Shown here piece after piece: positions 1-7,895 of a stretch of 33,067 bases of DNA (positions within the stretch are counted from its first letter, which is position 1; each line of letters begins with the position of its first letter). The translations under genes and the position numbers were made by a program. This stretch comes from VGCC01 sp040381195 (GTDB taxonomy: Bacteria; Actinomycetota; Actinomycetes; S36-B12): positions 1-33,067 of the forward strand of contig JBEIHR010000011.1 of NCBI GenBank assembly GCA_040381195.1, read 5' to 3'. The notes under the pieces are model-generated. The model was not told where the DNA came from. It did no database searches and worked only from the letters and a program-made list of their open reading frames with translations.

Positions 1-73
1 GGAACGCGAAGGAATTGATGTAGTCGCCGAGGGTCGGGATCCGGTACACGCGCGCGGAGAGGGGGATGGCCAC
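1..73 (-). CDS. 5' end of an unidentified minus-strand gene (partial)
   Basis: Reading leftward from a GTG at 73-71, 24 codons stay open to the window edge and begin MAIPLSARVYRIPTLG. I do not recognise the protein. The start is chosen because a TANNNT hexamer (TACGGT, plus-strand 80-85) lies 6 bases upstream, the same leaderless spacing seen at many other genes in this window. The frame is also open further upstream, so a longer product is possible. It would be divergent from the small membrane protein gene at 142. Only the sequence beyond the left edge can confirm it. Confidence 0.4.
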   Translation of the reverse strand, partial: MAIPLSARVYRIPTLGDYINSFAF

Positions 74-79
74 GTGACC

Positions 80-85
80 ACCGTA
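80..85 (-). promoter_or_regulatory. Candidate leaderless -10 element (TACGGT) for the minus-strand gene at 73
   Basis: TACGGT on the minus strand ends 6 bases before the GTG at 73, so transcription would start at or next to the start codon. No convincing -35 box is visible. Confidence 0.35.
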
Positions 86-129
86 CGCAGGGGCGGGGAG
101 ACCTGTTCGAGATTTCCTGACGGTGGCCC

Positions 130-135
130 TAGTGT
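130..135 (+). promoter_or_regulatory. Candidate leaderless -10 element (TAGTGT)
   Basis: TAGTGT is followed by six bases and the ATG at 142. There is no Shine-Dalgarno sequence, which fits a leaderless transcript. Confidence 0.45.
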
Positions 136-141
136 GCCCAG

Positions 142-387
142 ATGACCGAGGTGCGGGTGCCGTGGCTCCGATGCCTGATCGGCGCAGCCCTCTTCTTCCT
201 CCCCACCGGGGCGGTTGCCCTCGTCTACTGCTGGTCCGCCATGCGCGCCGGGGAGGCCGGTGACGTCGAAGGTGCCGCGCGCCGGGCCAGGGCCGCTCGG
301 ATCTGGGCGTGGGTCACCTTCGTGCTTGGGGTTCTCGTCTACAGCGTGATCGTCGGTGCCCTGCTGCTGCTGGGTGCCTTCTCCTAG
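142..387 (+). CDS. CD225/dispanin-family small membrane protein
   Basis: This 81-aa protein has two hydrophobic helices, at about residues 8-31 and 54-79, joined by a charged loop AGDVEGAARRARAARIW. That loop matches the hallmark of bacterial CD225/dispanin proteins, in which AGD-x-x-x-A is followed by basic residues before the second helix. The first helix carries the usual pattern ending in ALVYCWSAMRA. Bacterial members have no settled role; they are membrane proteins, often stand-alone in Actinomycetota. The ATG at 142 is preceded by a TANNNT box at leaderless spacing. guaA follows 31 bases after the stop with its own promoter, so the two need not be one operon. Confidence 0.8.
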   Translation: MTEVRVPWLRCLIGAALFFLPTGAVALVYCWSAMRAGEAGDVEGAARRARAARIWAWVTFVLGVLVYSVIVGALLLLGAFS

Positions 388-406
388 CCGGAATCACGGG
401 CCGAAC

Positions 407-412
407 TAGATT
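407..412 (+). promoter_or_regulatory. Candidate leaderless -10 element of guaA (TAGATT)
   Basis: TAGATT lies in the 31-base gap before guaA and ends 6 bases before its GTG at 419. No ribosome binding site is present. Confidence 0.5.
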
Positions 413-418
413 TGCCGG

Positions 419-1966
419 GTGTCCAGACCCGTCCTCGTCGTCGACTTCGGGGCCCAGTACGCCCAACTCATCGCGCGGCGAGTGCGTGAGGCGCACGTCT
501 ACTCCGAGATCGCCCCGCACACCATCACCGCGGCCGATGTCCTCGCACGTGATCCCTCAGCCATCATCCTCAGCGGTGGGCCGGCCAGCGTGTACGCCGA
601 GGGTGCCCCGCGTCTGGATCCCGAGATTCTCGCGACCGGTATCCCGGTCTTCGGTATCTGCTACGGCTTCCAGGCGATGGCCGCGGCGCTCGGCGGCACG
701 GTCGCGCGCACCGGACTGAGTGAGTTTGGACGCACCCCCCTCGCCGTGCGTGAGCCCGGCACCCTCTTCCGCGGTCTCCCCGCCTCCTACGCCGTGTGGA
801 TGTCCCACGGCGACTCCGTCTCCCATGCGCCGCATGGGTGCACGGTGCTTGCGAGCACCGACGGTGCTCCGATCGCGGCGTTCGAGGACGCGAACCGGCG
901 CCTCGCGGGCGTGCAGTTCCATCCGGAGGTGTTGCACTCCGAGCATGGACAAGCGGTGCTCGAGCATTTCCTCTTCGACATCGCCGGCTGCGCGCCCACG
1001 TGGACCATGGGGAACGTCATCGAGGATCAGATCGCTGCGATCCGCGCGCAGGTGGGCGATGGTCGCGTCATCTGCGGGCTCTCAGGTGGCGTGGACTCCG
1101 CGGTAGCAGCAGCCCTGGTGCATCGCGCGGTGGGTCGGCAACTCACCTGTGTCTTCGTAGATCACGGACTGTTGCGCAAGGGAGAGGCTGAGCAGGTCGA
1201 ACGCGACTTCGTTGCTGCCACTGGCGTTCAACTCGTGACCGTGGATGCGCGGGCACGATTCCTTGCAGCACTTGCAGGGGTCGAGGACCCGGAGTCGAAG
1301 CGCAAGATCATCGGCCGTGAATTCATTCGCGTCTTCGAGGATGCCGCACGCCAGATAGTCGCCGAGAAGGAGCACGTGGAATTCCTGGTGCAGGGAACCC
1401 TCTATCCCGATGTCGTGGAGTCTGGCGGGGGATCCGGGACCGCGAACATCAAGAGCCACCACAACGTCGGAGGTCTCCCCGACGACCTGCAGTTCACCCT
1501 GGTCGAACCCCTGCGCACACTCTTCAAGGATGAGGTGCGCCAGATCGGTCTCGACCTCGGTCTCCCGCCCGAGATCGTGTGGCGGCATCCCTTCCCGGGT
1601 CCCGGACTTGCGATCCGCATCATCGGTGCGGTCGACGAGGAGAGATTGGCGATCCTGCGCGAGGCCGATGCGATCGCGCGGGAGGAGCTCACAGCGGCGG
1701 GTCTCGATCGTCAGGTGTGGCAGTTCCCCGTGGTCTTGCTTGCCGACGTTCGCAGTGTGGGCGTCCAAGGAGATGGCCGCACCTACGGCCATCCCATAGT
1801 GCTGCGTCCCGTATCAAGTGAGGACGCGATGACAGCGGACTGGTCTCGTCTGCCTGACGATCTCATCGCGCGCATCTCCACGCGGATCACGAACGAGGTG
1901 CGCGAGGTGAACCGGGTCGTGCTGGACGTCACGAGCAAGCCGCCCGGCACGATCGAGTGGGAGTAG
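419..1966 (+). CDS. guaA: GMP synthase (glutamine-hydrolysing)
   Basis: GuaA makes GMP from XMP, ATP and glutamine in the cytosol. The 515-aa length is normal. The N-terminal class I glutamine amidotransferase domain shows the nucleophile Cys81 in GICYGFQAMA and the His-Glu pair in GVQFHPEV. The ATP-pyrophosphatase domain has its P-loop LSGGVDSAVAAAL from residue 221. The C-terminal dimerisation domain ends in the typical KPPGTIEWE. The GTG at 419 gives MSRPVLVVDFGAQYAQLIAR, matching actinobacterial GuaA starts. The stop is only 3 bases before the next gene, an XdhC-family protein, so the two are probably cotranscribed. Confidence 0.98.
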   Translation: MSRPVLVVDFGAQYAQLIARRVREAHVYSEIAPHTITAADVLARDPSAIILSGGPASVYAEGAPRLDPEILATGIPVFGICYGFQAMAAALGGTVARTGLSEFGRTPLAVREPGTLFRGLPASYAVWMSHGDSVSHAPHGCTVLASTDGAPIAAFEDANRRLAGVQFHPEVLHSEHGQAVLEHFLFDIAGCAPTWTMGNVIEDQIAAIRAQVGDGRVICGLSGGVDSAVAAALVHRAVGRQLTCVFVDHGLLRKGEAEQVERDFVAATGVQLVTVDARARFLAALAGVEDPESKRKIIGREFIRVFEDAARQIVAEKEHVEFLVQGTLYPDVVESGGGSGTANIKSHHNVGGLPDDLQFTLVEPLRTLFKDEVRQIGLDLGLPPEIVWRHPFPGPGLAIRIIGAVDEERLAILREADAIAREELTAAGLDRQVWQFPVVLLADVRSVGVQGDGRTYGHPIVLRPVSSEDAMTADWSRLPDDLIARISTRITNEVREVNRVVLDVTSKPPGTIEWE

Positions 1967-1969
1967 AAG

Positions 1970-2824
1970 GTGTACGACATCGCGTTGAGCGTGGCGGCGT
2001 GCGCCCGGTCGGGGACCCGCGCGGATGTGGCGTGGATGGTCGCACCGGTGGTGTCCGACGAGGCCCTCGCCTTCACCCCGGGCGGGGGGCGCATCGGCTA
2101 CCTCGCCTCGGGCGCCTTCGACGGGCTGCTCGCCGATGTGGCTGCTCGGCAATTGAGCCGGGGAAGACGGGTGCGTCACGTTGTGACCGAGGTGGAGTCG
2201 TCGCAGTCCGGACTCGCGGTGGGGACAGAAGTTGAGTTCCTCGTGGTGCCGGCAGCTCAGTTCCCCGCGGAGTCGTGGCAGTACCTACTCGATCGGTTTC
2301 CGGTGGCCTTCGCCGTAGACCTGGAGGGTGACGATGTCACCGCAGTGGGGATCGAGGCGGGGGAGGCGATCACCGGACTCGCCGTGGACATCACGCCCGA
2401 GCGCATCACGACGTCGCTGGCCCCTATCCCCCGTTTGGTGGTCGCCGGGCAGGGACCGATCGCCGATGCCCTTGTCGAGCAGGGCCGACTCCTCGGCTGG
2501 AAGGTCGTTGCCGACCCCCGACCGGACACCGTGGCCGGATTCGCTGCGGCCCTCTCCCCGCTCGATGCGGTCGTCGTGATGGGTCATGACGTCGAGACAT
2601 CGTCCCGGTGCCTCATGTCCGCCCTGGAGAGTGACGCGGGCTACGTGGGTGCGCTGGGGTCCCGGGCCATGCAGCAATCGCGGGCGGACTGGCTGGCCTA
2701 CCGAGACGTCACCGACCTATCGCGGGTGCACGGTCCAGCGGGTCTCGACATCGGTGCGCGCGGGCCCCGGGAGATCGCCGTCTCGGTCGTCGCCGAGGTC
2801 ATCGGGGTTCTTGCCCGGTCCTAG
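1970..2824 (+). CDS. XdhC/CoxI-family molybdoenzyme maturation protein (first copy)
   Basis: XdhC/CoxI proteins load or sulfurate the molybdenum cofactor of xanthine and CO dehydrogenases. This 284-aa protein has a divergent N-terminal XdhC/CoxI half and a C-terminal Rossmann-type half with VVAGQGPIADAL (about residues 155-166), GYVGALGSR and GLDIGARGPREIAVSV, all typical of the family. The family's usual SGGCVEG motif is replaced by ASGAFDG, so the conserved Cys appears to be Ala, whereas the second XdhC copy at 6945 keeps a Cys. The GTG start overlaps an AGAAGG sequence just after the guaA stop. It may belong to the guaA transcript but sits 84 bases upstream of the cox operon and probably serves it. 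Confidence 0.88.
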   Translation: MYDIALSVAACARSGTRADVAWMVAPVVSDEALAFTPGGGRIGYLASGAFDGLLADVAARQLSRGRRVRHVVTEVESSQSGLAVGTEVEFLVVPAAQFPAESWQYLLDRFPVAFAVDLEGDDVTAVGIEAGEAITGLAVDITPERITTSLAPIPRLVVAGQGPIADALVEQGRLLGWKVVADPRPDTVAGFAAALSPLDAVVVMGHDVETSSRCLMSALESDAGYVGALGSRAMQQSRADWLAYRDVTDLSRVHGPAGLDIGARGPREIAVSVVAEVIGVLARS

Positions 2825-2861
2825 TTCTTCGATTTGGGCTCGCCGGGCCTGTGATCTTGGG

Positions 2862-2867
2862 TACGTT
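2862..2867 (+). promoter_or_regulatory. Candidate -10 element for the cox operon (TACGTT)
   Basis: In the 84-base gap before the cox operon, TACGTT fits TANNNT and would give a leader of about 35 bases with an AAGGAG ribosome binding site before the ATG at 2909. No clear -35 box is seen, so an alternative sigma factor or an activator may be needed. Confidence 0.3.
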
Positions 2868-2908
2868 TCAGGGGTTCGCAGTGTCGGGGGAGACTGGAAG
2901 GAGTCCCC

Positions 2909-3139
2909 ATGGCAGTCGAGTCCACCGGCCACGAAAGTGGTAGTCCGCGTCTCTACGCCCTGGTTGAGAACGCACCGAAGACGGGCAAGAGCCCCACGGT
3001 GTGGGCGTGGCCGCAGTTCATCGATTTCCTGAAGGTTGCCGGACAACCCGTCCAGGGACCCTGGCCGCCCCATCAGGAACCACGCCCGGATCCCGATGCC
3101 GATTCCATGCCGGTCGCGGTCCGCGATACCCAGCAGTAG
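2909..3139 (+). CDS. Unknown 76-aa protein heading the cox operon
   Basis: I do not recognise this protein. It is soluble, with no membrane segment or cysteine. It contains a Trp-rich stretch VWAWPQFIDFLKVAGQP in the middle and a Pro/Asp-rich tail. It has a good ribosome binding site (GGAAGGAG, 4 bases before the ATG) and ends 16 bases before coxM, so it is very likely translated as the first gene of the CO dehydrogenase operon. By position it could be an assembly factor or a small subunit; nothing in the sequence decides this. Confidence 0.75.
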   Translation: MAVESTGHESGSPRLYALVENAPKTGKSPTVWAWPQFIDFLKVAGQPVQGPWPPHQEPRPDPDADSMPVAVRDTQQ

Positions 3140-3155
3140 AGCCTGAGAGGAATCC

Positions 3156-4028
3156 ATGTACCCGTCCCGATTCGCCTACGACGCACCGTCGTCGCTCGAG
3201 GAGGCCATCGCGATCCTCGATGCGGGGGGAGGCGAGGCCAAGATCCTCGCCGGAGGCCAGAGCCTCATCCCGATGCTGAAGCTGCGCTTCGCGGCGCCTG
3301 AGCGCCTAGTCGATATCAACTCCATCCCGGGTTTGGACTACCACCGGGTCGACCCCGATGGCACGTTGCGGATCGGTGCGCTCTGCCGTCACGAGGATCT
3401 GGAGTTCTCCGACACGCTCGACGGGTTCCCCACCTTGGCGCAGGCGGCTGCGTTGGTGGCCGATCCGATCGTGCGCACGCGGGGCACCTTCGTGGGTTCG
3501 GTGTGCCATGCGGATCCCCAGGGTGACTGGGCGGCGACGATGATCGCCCTCGGCGGGAAGGTCGTCGCGCAGGGCCCGAACGGTCGGCGCGAGATCGCGA
3601 TGAGCGACTTCGTCCTCGGGCCCTTCGTCAATGCCCTGGCCTACAACGAGATCGCGGTGGAGGCAGTCATCCCCGCCGCGAAGGGGACGGCGCGCGGTGG
3701 GTACCTCAAGCTCGAGCGTCGCGTCGGGGACTTTGCTACCGCATCCGTGGCCGTCGCGCTGGACATGGACGGTGCCACAGTGCGCCGCGCCGGATGCGCG
3801 CTCGCGGGTGTCGGTGGTCGGACGATCGACGCGAACGACGCCATCTCCGTGCTCGTCGGAAAGACGCTCAACGATGAAAGCATTGCTGCCGCCGCGCAGG
3901 CGGTTGCGGCTGCTGCGGAACCGCGCACCGATCACCGTGGCTCCGCGGACTACAAGCGCCACATCGTCGAGACTTTCGTGTCCCGCATCCTGACGAACAT
4001 CTCCCGTTCCGAGCAGAAAGCAGCCTGA
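3156..4028 (+). CDS. coxM: CO dehydrogenase medium (FAD) subunit CoxM
   Basis: CoxM is the flavoprotein subunit of aerobic CO dehydrogenase. It takes electrons from the iron-sulfur subunit and passes them to the respiratory chain. The 290-aa protein has the PCMH-type FAD-binding fold: the FAD motif AGGQSLIP at residues 32-39, the second FAD loop GTFVGSVCHADPQGD, where homologues often have T-x-GG-x-x-x-H-x-D-P, and a C-terminal CO dehydrogenase flavoprotein domain. The start follows GAGAGGAA. The stop is one base before coxS. The order M-S-L is that of form I enzymes; form II clusters usually run S-L-M. Confidence 0.96.
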   Translation: MYPSRFAYDAPSSLEEAIAILDAGGGEAKILAGGQSLIPMLKLRFAAPERLVDINSIPGLDYHRVDPDGTLRIGALCRHEDLEFSDTLDGFPTLAQAAALVADPIVRTRGTFVGSVCHADPQGDWAATMIALGGKVVAQGPNGRREIAMSDFVLGPFVNALAYNEIAVEAVIPAAKGTARGGYLKLERRVGDFATASVAVALDMDGATVRRAGCALAGVGGRTIDANDAISVLVGKTLNDESIAAAAQAVAAAAEPRTDHRGSADYKRHIVETFVSRILTNISRSEQKAA

Positions 4029-4029
4029 C

Positions 4030-4563
4030 ATGACCAGCCTCTATGACGAAGTCAGCCCGGCTCCGGCCGCCGGCGTGCCCACCAAGCGCGTGACGATCAA
4101 CGTGAACGGTGAAGCGCGCACTGTCGATGTTGAGCCCCGTCTTCTCCTGGCGCACCTCCTCCGTCAGGGATTGAAGCTCACCGGAACGCACACCGGTTGT
4201 GACACCACGAACTGCGGCGCGTGCACGGTGCTCTTCGATGGGCGCCCCGTGAAGAGCTGCACGATGCTTGCGGTACAGGCAGACGGTCACGAGGTCGAGA
4301 CCGTCGAAGGGATGTCCTCCGCAAGCGAGTTGCATCCCGTGCAGGAGGGCTTCAAGCAGGAGCACGGCCTGCAGTGCGGCTACTGCACCCCCGGCATGAT
4401 GCTGGCCGCCAAGGCACTGCTCGAACGCAATCCCGATCCGACGGAGGACGAAGTCCGCTGGGCATTGTCCGGCAACCTCTGTCGTTGCACCGGCTATCAG
4501 AACATCGTCAAGTCCGTCCTCTGGGCAGCCCAGAAGATGCGCGGACAGAACCCGGAGGCGTGA
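4030..4563 (+). CDS. coxS: CO dehydrogenase small (iron-sulfur) subunit CoxS
   Basis: CoxS carries two [2Fe-2S] clusters that relay electrons from the Mo-Cu site in CoxL to FAD in CoxM. The 177-aa protein has a ferredoxin-like N-terminal domain with Cys57, Cys62, Cys65 and Cys77, and a helical [2Fe-2S] domain with Cys116, Cys119, Cys151 and Cys153 (QCGYCTPGM and NLCRCTGYQNI). All eight ligands are present. A roughly 20-residue N-terminal extension precedes the ferredoxin fold. The TGA stop overlaps the coxL ATG by one base (TGATG), so translation is coupled. Confidence 0.97.
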   Translation: MTSLYDEVSPAPAAGVPTKRVTINVNGEARTVDVEPRLLLAHLLRQGLKLTGTHTGCDTTNCGACTVLFDGRPVKSCTMLAVQADGHEVETVEGMSSASELHPVQEGFKQEHGLQCGYCTPGMMLAAKALLERNPDPTEDEVRWALSGNLCRCTGYQNIVKSVLWAAQKMRGQNPEA

Positions 4564-6944
4564 TGGCTCCCCTGGACGAACTCAAGATCGGCGGCATGGG
4601 CGCGAGCCGCCGCCGAGTCGAGGACAACCGCTTCATTCGCGGCAAGGGCCGGTACGTCGACGACATCGTGCTTCCTGGCATGCTGCATATGGAAGTGCTG
4701 CGCAGCCCGGTGGCGCATGCGCGAATCAAGTCCATCGACACAAGTGCTGCGTGGGAGGTTCCGGGCGTCCGCCTGGTTCTCACGGGCGAGACCATGGCCG
4801 CGCGCAACCTGGCGTGGATGCCCACGCTGTCCTACGACACCCAGGCGGTGCTCGCGACGGACAAGGTGCGCTTCCAGGGCCAGGAGGTCGCCGCTGTCGT
4901 TGCTGACGACCCGTACATCGCGAAGGATGCCTGCTCGAAAATCGTTGTCGAGTACGAGCAACTGCCGCCCATCGTGAACCCCGTCCAGGCTCAGGCACCC
5001 GACGCCCCGCTCATCCGGGACGACAAGGAGAACCAGCCGACGAACAAGATCTTCGATTGGGAGATCGGTGACAAGGCCGCCACGGATCGTGCGTTCGCTG
5101 AGGCCGACGTAATCTCGAAAACCGAACTGCACTACCCGCGTTCACATCCCTCGCCGCTCGAGCCCTGCGGCTCGATTGCCGATTACGACCGCGCGACGGG
5201 CAAGCTCACCGTGTACATGACCACGCAGGCGCCGCACATCATCCGCGCGGCCGTTGCGATGGTTGCCGAGCTCCCCGAGCACATGATCCGCATCGTCTCC
5301 CCAGACCTCGGCGGTGGGTTCGGCAACAAGGTGCCGATCTATCCGGGATATGTGGTTTCGATCCTGGCGTCGATCTTGACGGAACGTCCCGTGAAGTGGA
5401 TTGAGGACAAATCCGGAAACCTCATCTCCACGGGTTTCGGGCGCGATGTCTATTTGCAGGGCGAGATCGCCATGCGCAAGGACGGGAAAATCCTCGGGAT
5501 GCGGATGCATACCATCTCGGATCACGGCGCCTTCTACGCCGATGCGCAGCCCACCAAGTTCAAGATCGGTCTGATGCACTCCGCATTTGCCTGCTACGAG
5601 ATCCCGGCGGCGCACCTGACGAGTGAAGGCTGGTACACGAACAAGGCGCCGGGCGGCGTCGCCTATCGGTGCTCCTTCCGTGTCACGGAGGCGATGTTCT
5701 TCCAGGAGCGCATGATCCACAACGCCGCCAACGATCTCGGAATGGATCAGGCCGAGTTCCGTCGGGTGAACCTGGTCAAGGACGACATGTTCCCGTACCG
5801 CACGGCCTTCGGTTTCCTCACCGACTCCGGTCAGTACAAGAAGTGTCTCGATATCGGCCTCGAAGCGATCGGCTACCAGAACTTCAAGGCAGAGCAGGAG
5901 GAGGCGCGCAAGCGCGGCAAGCTCCTGGGCATCGGCATCTCGACTATGACCGAACCGCTCGGCGCGGGTAATAGCCGTGAGTACGACATCATCGGCATCA
6001 AGATGTTCGACTCCGCGGAGTTGCGCGTCCACATGACCGGCAAGGCCATCCTGCGCACCGGCGCGAAGACTCAGGGCCAGGGTCACGAGACCACCTGGGC
6101 GCAGATCGTGGCGCACGAACTCGGTATTCCCGCCGATGACATCGTGGTCGAGGAGGGTGACACGGATACCGCACCCTTCGGCATGGGCACGTACGCGTCG
6201 CGTTCCACACCGGTGGCCGGTGCGGCTGTCGCGATGGTGTCGCGCAAGATCCGGGCCAAGGCCCGCAAGATCGCAGCGCACCTGCTGGAGGTGTCCGAGG
6301 AGGACATCGAGTGGGAATTGGGTCGCTTCTACGTGCGAGGCAACCCCGACCGCGGTGTGACCATCCAGGACTGCGCCCTCGCGGCGTACAGCAACGTCCC
6401 GGACGGTCTCGAGCCCGGGCTCGAGAACAACGCCTACTACGACCCGCCGAACCTCACCTGGCCGTTCGCCGCCTACATCTGCAAGGTGGAAGTGGATCCG
6501 GCGACCGGCGTGTGGGATGTGTTGAAGTTCGTCGCGGTCGACGACTGTGGTGTGCGCATCAACCCGATGGTGGTCGAGGGCCAGATCATGGGCGGTCTCA
6601 CGGAGGCGTACGCCATGGCGAACATGCAGTACATAACCTTCGACGAGGAGGGCAACTGCATTGGTGCGAACTACATGGACTACCTCCTTCCAACTGCCTG
6701 GGAGACGCCCGGCTTCGAACTCCACGAGGTCGTCACCCCATGCCCGCACCATCCGATCGGGGCCAAGGGCATCGGTGAGTGCGCAACCGTCGGTGGCCCC
6801 GCCGCCTTCGTGAATGCGGTTATGAACGCGATCGAGCACACGGGTGTCCGCAACGTGGACATGCCGCTGATGCCCAACCGCGTCTATGAGGCCCTGAAGA
6901 CCGGCAGCGATATCTCAGGTATGCCCCCGGTGAAGGTCGGCTAG
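4563..6944 (+). CDS. coxL: CO dehydrogenase large (molybdenum-copper) subunit CoxL, form I
   Basis: CoxL oxidises CO to CO2 at a Mo-S-Cu centre bound to molybdopterin cytosine dinucleotide. The 793-aa protein has the aldehyde oxidase/xanthine dehydrogenase a/b hammerhead domain near the N-terminus and the Mo-binding domain after it. The active-site loop AYRCSFR spans residues 367-373, with the copper-binding cysteine at Cys370. This sequence defines form I, the true CO dehydrogenases; form II has AYRGAGR. PDLGGGFGNKV is a cofactor-binding loop, and GAKGIGECATVGG holds the catalytic glutamate at Glu739. The start is the ATG overlapping the coxS stop. The next gene begins directly after the TAG stop. 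Confidence 0.98.
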   Translation: MAPLDELKIGGMGASRRRVEDNRFIRGKGRYVDDIVLPGMLHMEVLRSPVAHARIKSIDTSAAWEVPGVRLVLTGETMAARNLAWMPTLSYDTQAVLATDKVRFQGQEVAAVVADDPYIAKDACSKIVVEYEQLPPIVNPVQAQAPDAPLIRDDKENQPTNKIFDWEIGDKAATDRAFAEADVISKTELHYPRSHPSPLEPCGSIADYDRATGKLTVYMTTQAPHIIRAAVAMVAELPEHMIRIVSPDLGGGFGNKVPIYPGYVVSILASILTERPVKWIEDKSGNLISTGFGRDVYLQGEIAMRKDGKILGMRMHTISDHGAFYADAQPTKFKIGLMHSAFACYEIPAAHLTSEGWYTNKAPGGVAYRCSFRVTEAMFFQERMIHNAANDLGMDQAEFRRVNLVKDDMFPYRTAFGFLTDSGQYKKCLDIGLEAIGYQNFKAEQEEARKRGKLLGIGISTMTEPLGAGNSREYDIIGIKMFDSAELRVHMTGKAILRTGAKTQGQGHETTWAQIVAHELGIPADDIVVEEGDTDTAPFGMGTYASRSTPVAGAAVAMVSRKIRAKARKIAAHLLEVSEEDIEWELGRFYVRGNPDRGVTIQDCALAAYSNVPDGLEPGLENNAYYDPPNLTWPFAAYICKVEVDPATGVWDVLKFVAVDDCGVRINPMVVEGQIMGGLTEAYAMANMQYITFDEEGNCIGANYMDYLLPTAWETPGFELHEVVTPCPHHPIGAKGIGECATVGGPAAFVNAVMNAIEHTGVRNVDMPLMPNRVYEALKTGSDISGMPPVKVG

Positions 6945-7895
6945 GTGTCTGTTTCCGACGGCATCGACGTCATGGAGCTCGCGGTGGATCTCGCGCGCTC
7001 CGGACAGTCGTTCGCGATGGCCACCGTCGTGTGGCGCAAGCCACCGTCGTCGGGTCAGCACGGCTCCCGTGCGGTCATCACCGCGGAGGGCACCCTGCAC
7101 GGCTGGATCGGCGGCGCGTGCGCCGAGCCCGTCGTGGTCCGCGAGGCGAAGCGGGTGATTGAGGCGGGTTCCCCGTCCCTCATCTGGCTCGGGCAGCCGG
7201 AGGATTTCGAGGGGATGCACGTACCGGCGGGGGTCGTCACGGTGCCGATGTCCTGTCAGAGCGAAGGTGCTCTGCAGCTGTTCATCGAGCCGGTCCTCGT
7301 TGCTCCCGAGGTGATCGTCGTAGGACGCTCACCGATGGCGACGACCCTGCTTGAGCTTGTTCGTGGGATCGGCTGGCGTGGGGAGATCGTCGATGGGCCT
7401 GACTTCACTGCCGCATCGGTCAACCCATCCAGCGTCGTCGTGGTCGCCACTCAGGGACATGGGGACGAGGAAGCTGTCGAGGCAGCGGTCGCGGGTGATC
7501 CGGCGTTCGTTGGACTTGTGGCCTCGCGCAAGCGCGGTGAGGTCGTGCTCGGGTTCCTCGCCGATCGTGGTGTCCCTGCGGAGCGCATTGCGCGGGTGCG
7601 GGTCCCGGTCGGACTCGACCTCGGTCACACCACGCATCGCGAGATCGCGGTCGCCATCCTGGCGGAACTCGTGCAACTCCGTGCCTCGGGCGCCTTCGTT
7701 TCCCGCCGCACCCTGTTGCCCGTGGTGGAGCCGGCCCAGGTCATCGACCTGGTGTGTGGGATGACGGTGGCGGCGGTCCCCGCCAATCGTCCGTTCGAGT
7801 ACCAGGGGACCACCTACTACTTCTGTGCCATGGGGTGCCGTGTCGCATTCGAGAAGGACCCCGAATCGTTTATCCATCAGGAGGTTCCATGCTGA
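6945..7895 (+). CDS. XdhC-family maturation protein fused to a C-terminal YHS domain (CoxF-like)
   Basis: This 316-aa protein has the XdhC/CoxI N-terminal domain with GWIGGACAEP (conserved Cys59) and a Rossmann-type half ending in GLDLGHTTHREIAVAI. A YHS domain follows at about residues 266-310: LVCGMTV (Cys271), then YYFCAMGCRVAFEKDPESF with Cys294 and Cys298. YHS domains bind metals and occur in copper-handling proteins. In Oligotropha the XdhC-like CoxF, with CoxD and CoxE, is linked to completing the Mo-Cu site, so this fusion is a good candidate for the copper step; that is inference. The GTG start touches the coxL stop, and the gene end overlaps coxG by 7 bases. Confidence 0.9.
   Translation: MSVSDGIDVMELAVDLARSGQSFAMATVVWRKPPSSGQHGSRAVITAEGTLHGWIGGACAEPVVVREAKRVIEAGSPSLIWLGQPEDFEGMHVPAGVVTVPMSCQSEGALQLFIEPVLVAPEVIVVGRSPMATTLLELVRGIGWRGEIVDGPDFTAASVNPSSVVVVATQGHGDEEAVEAAVAGDPAFVGLVASRKRGEVVLGFLADRGVPAERIARVRVPVGLDLGHTTHREIAVAILAELVQLRASGAFVSRRTLLPVVEPAQVIDLVCGMTVAAVPANRPFEYQGTTYYFCAMGCRVAFEKDPESFIHQEVPC

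Noticed and set aside
5142..6839. 565-aa open frame antisense to coxL
   Set aside because: CoxL is certain here. The antisense frame is long because of high-GC third-position bias and shows no family motifs.
4563..6944. Form II CO dehydrogenase or xanthine dehydrogenase identity for the large subunit
   Set aside because: The loop is AYRCSFR with Cys370, not AYRGAGR, and the gene order is M-S-L.
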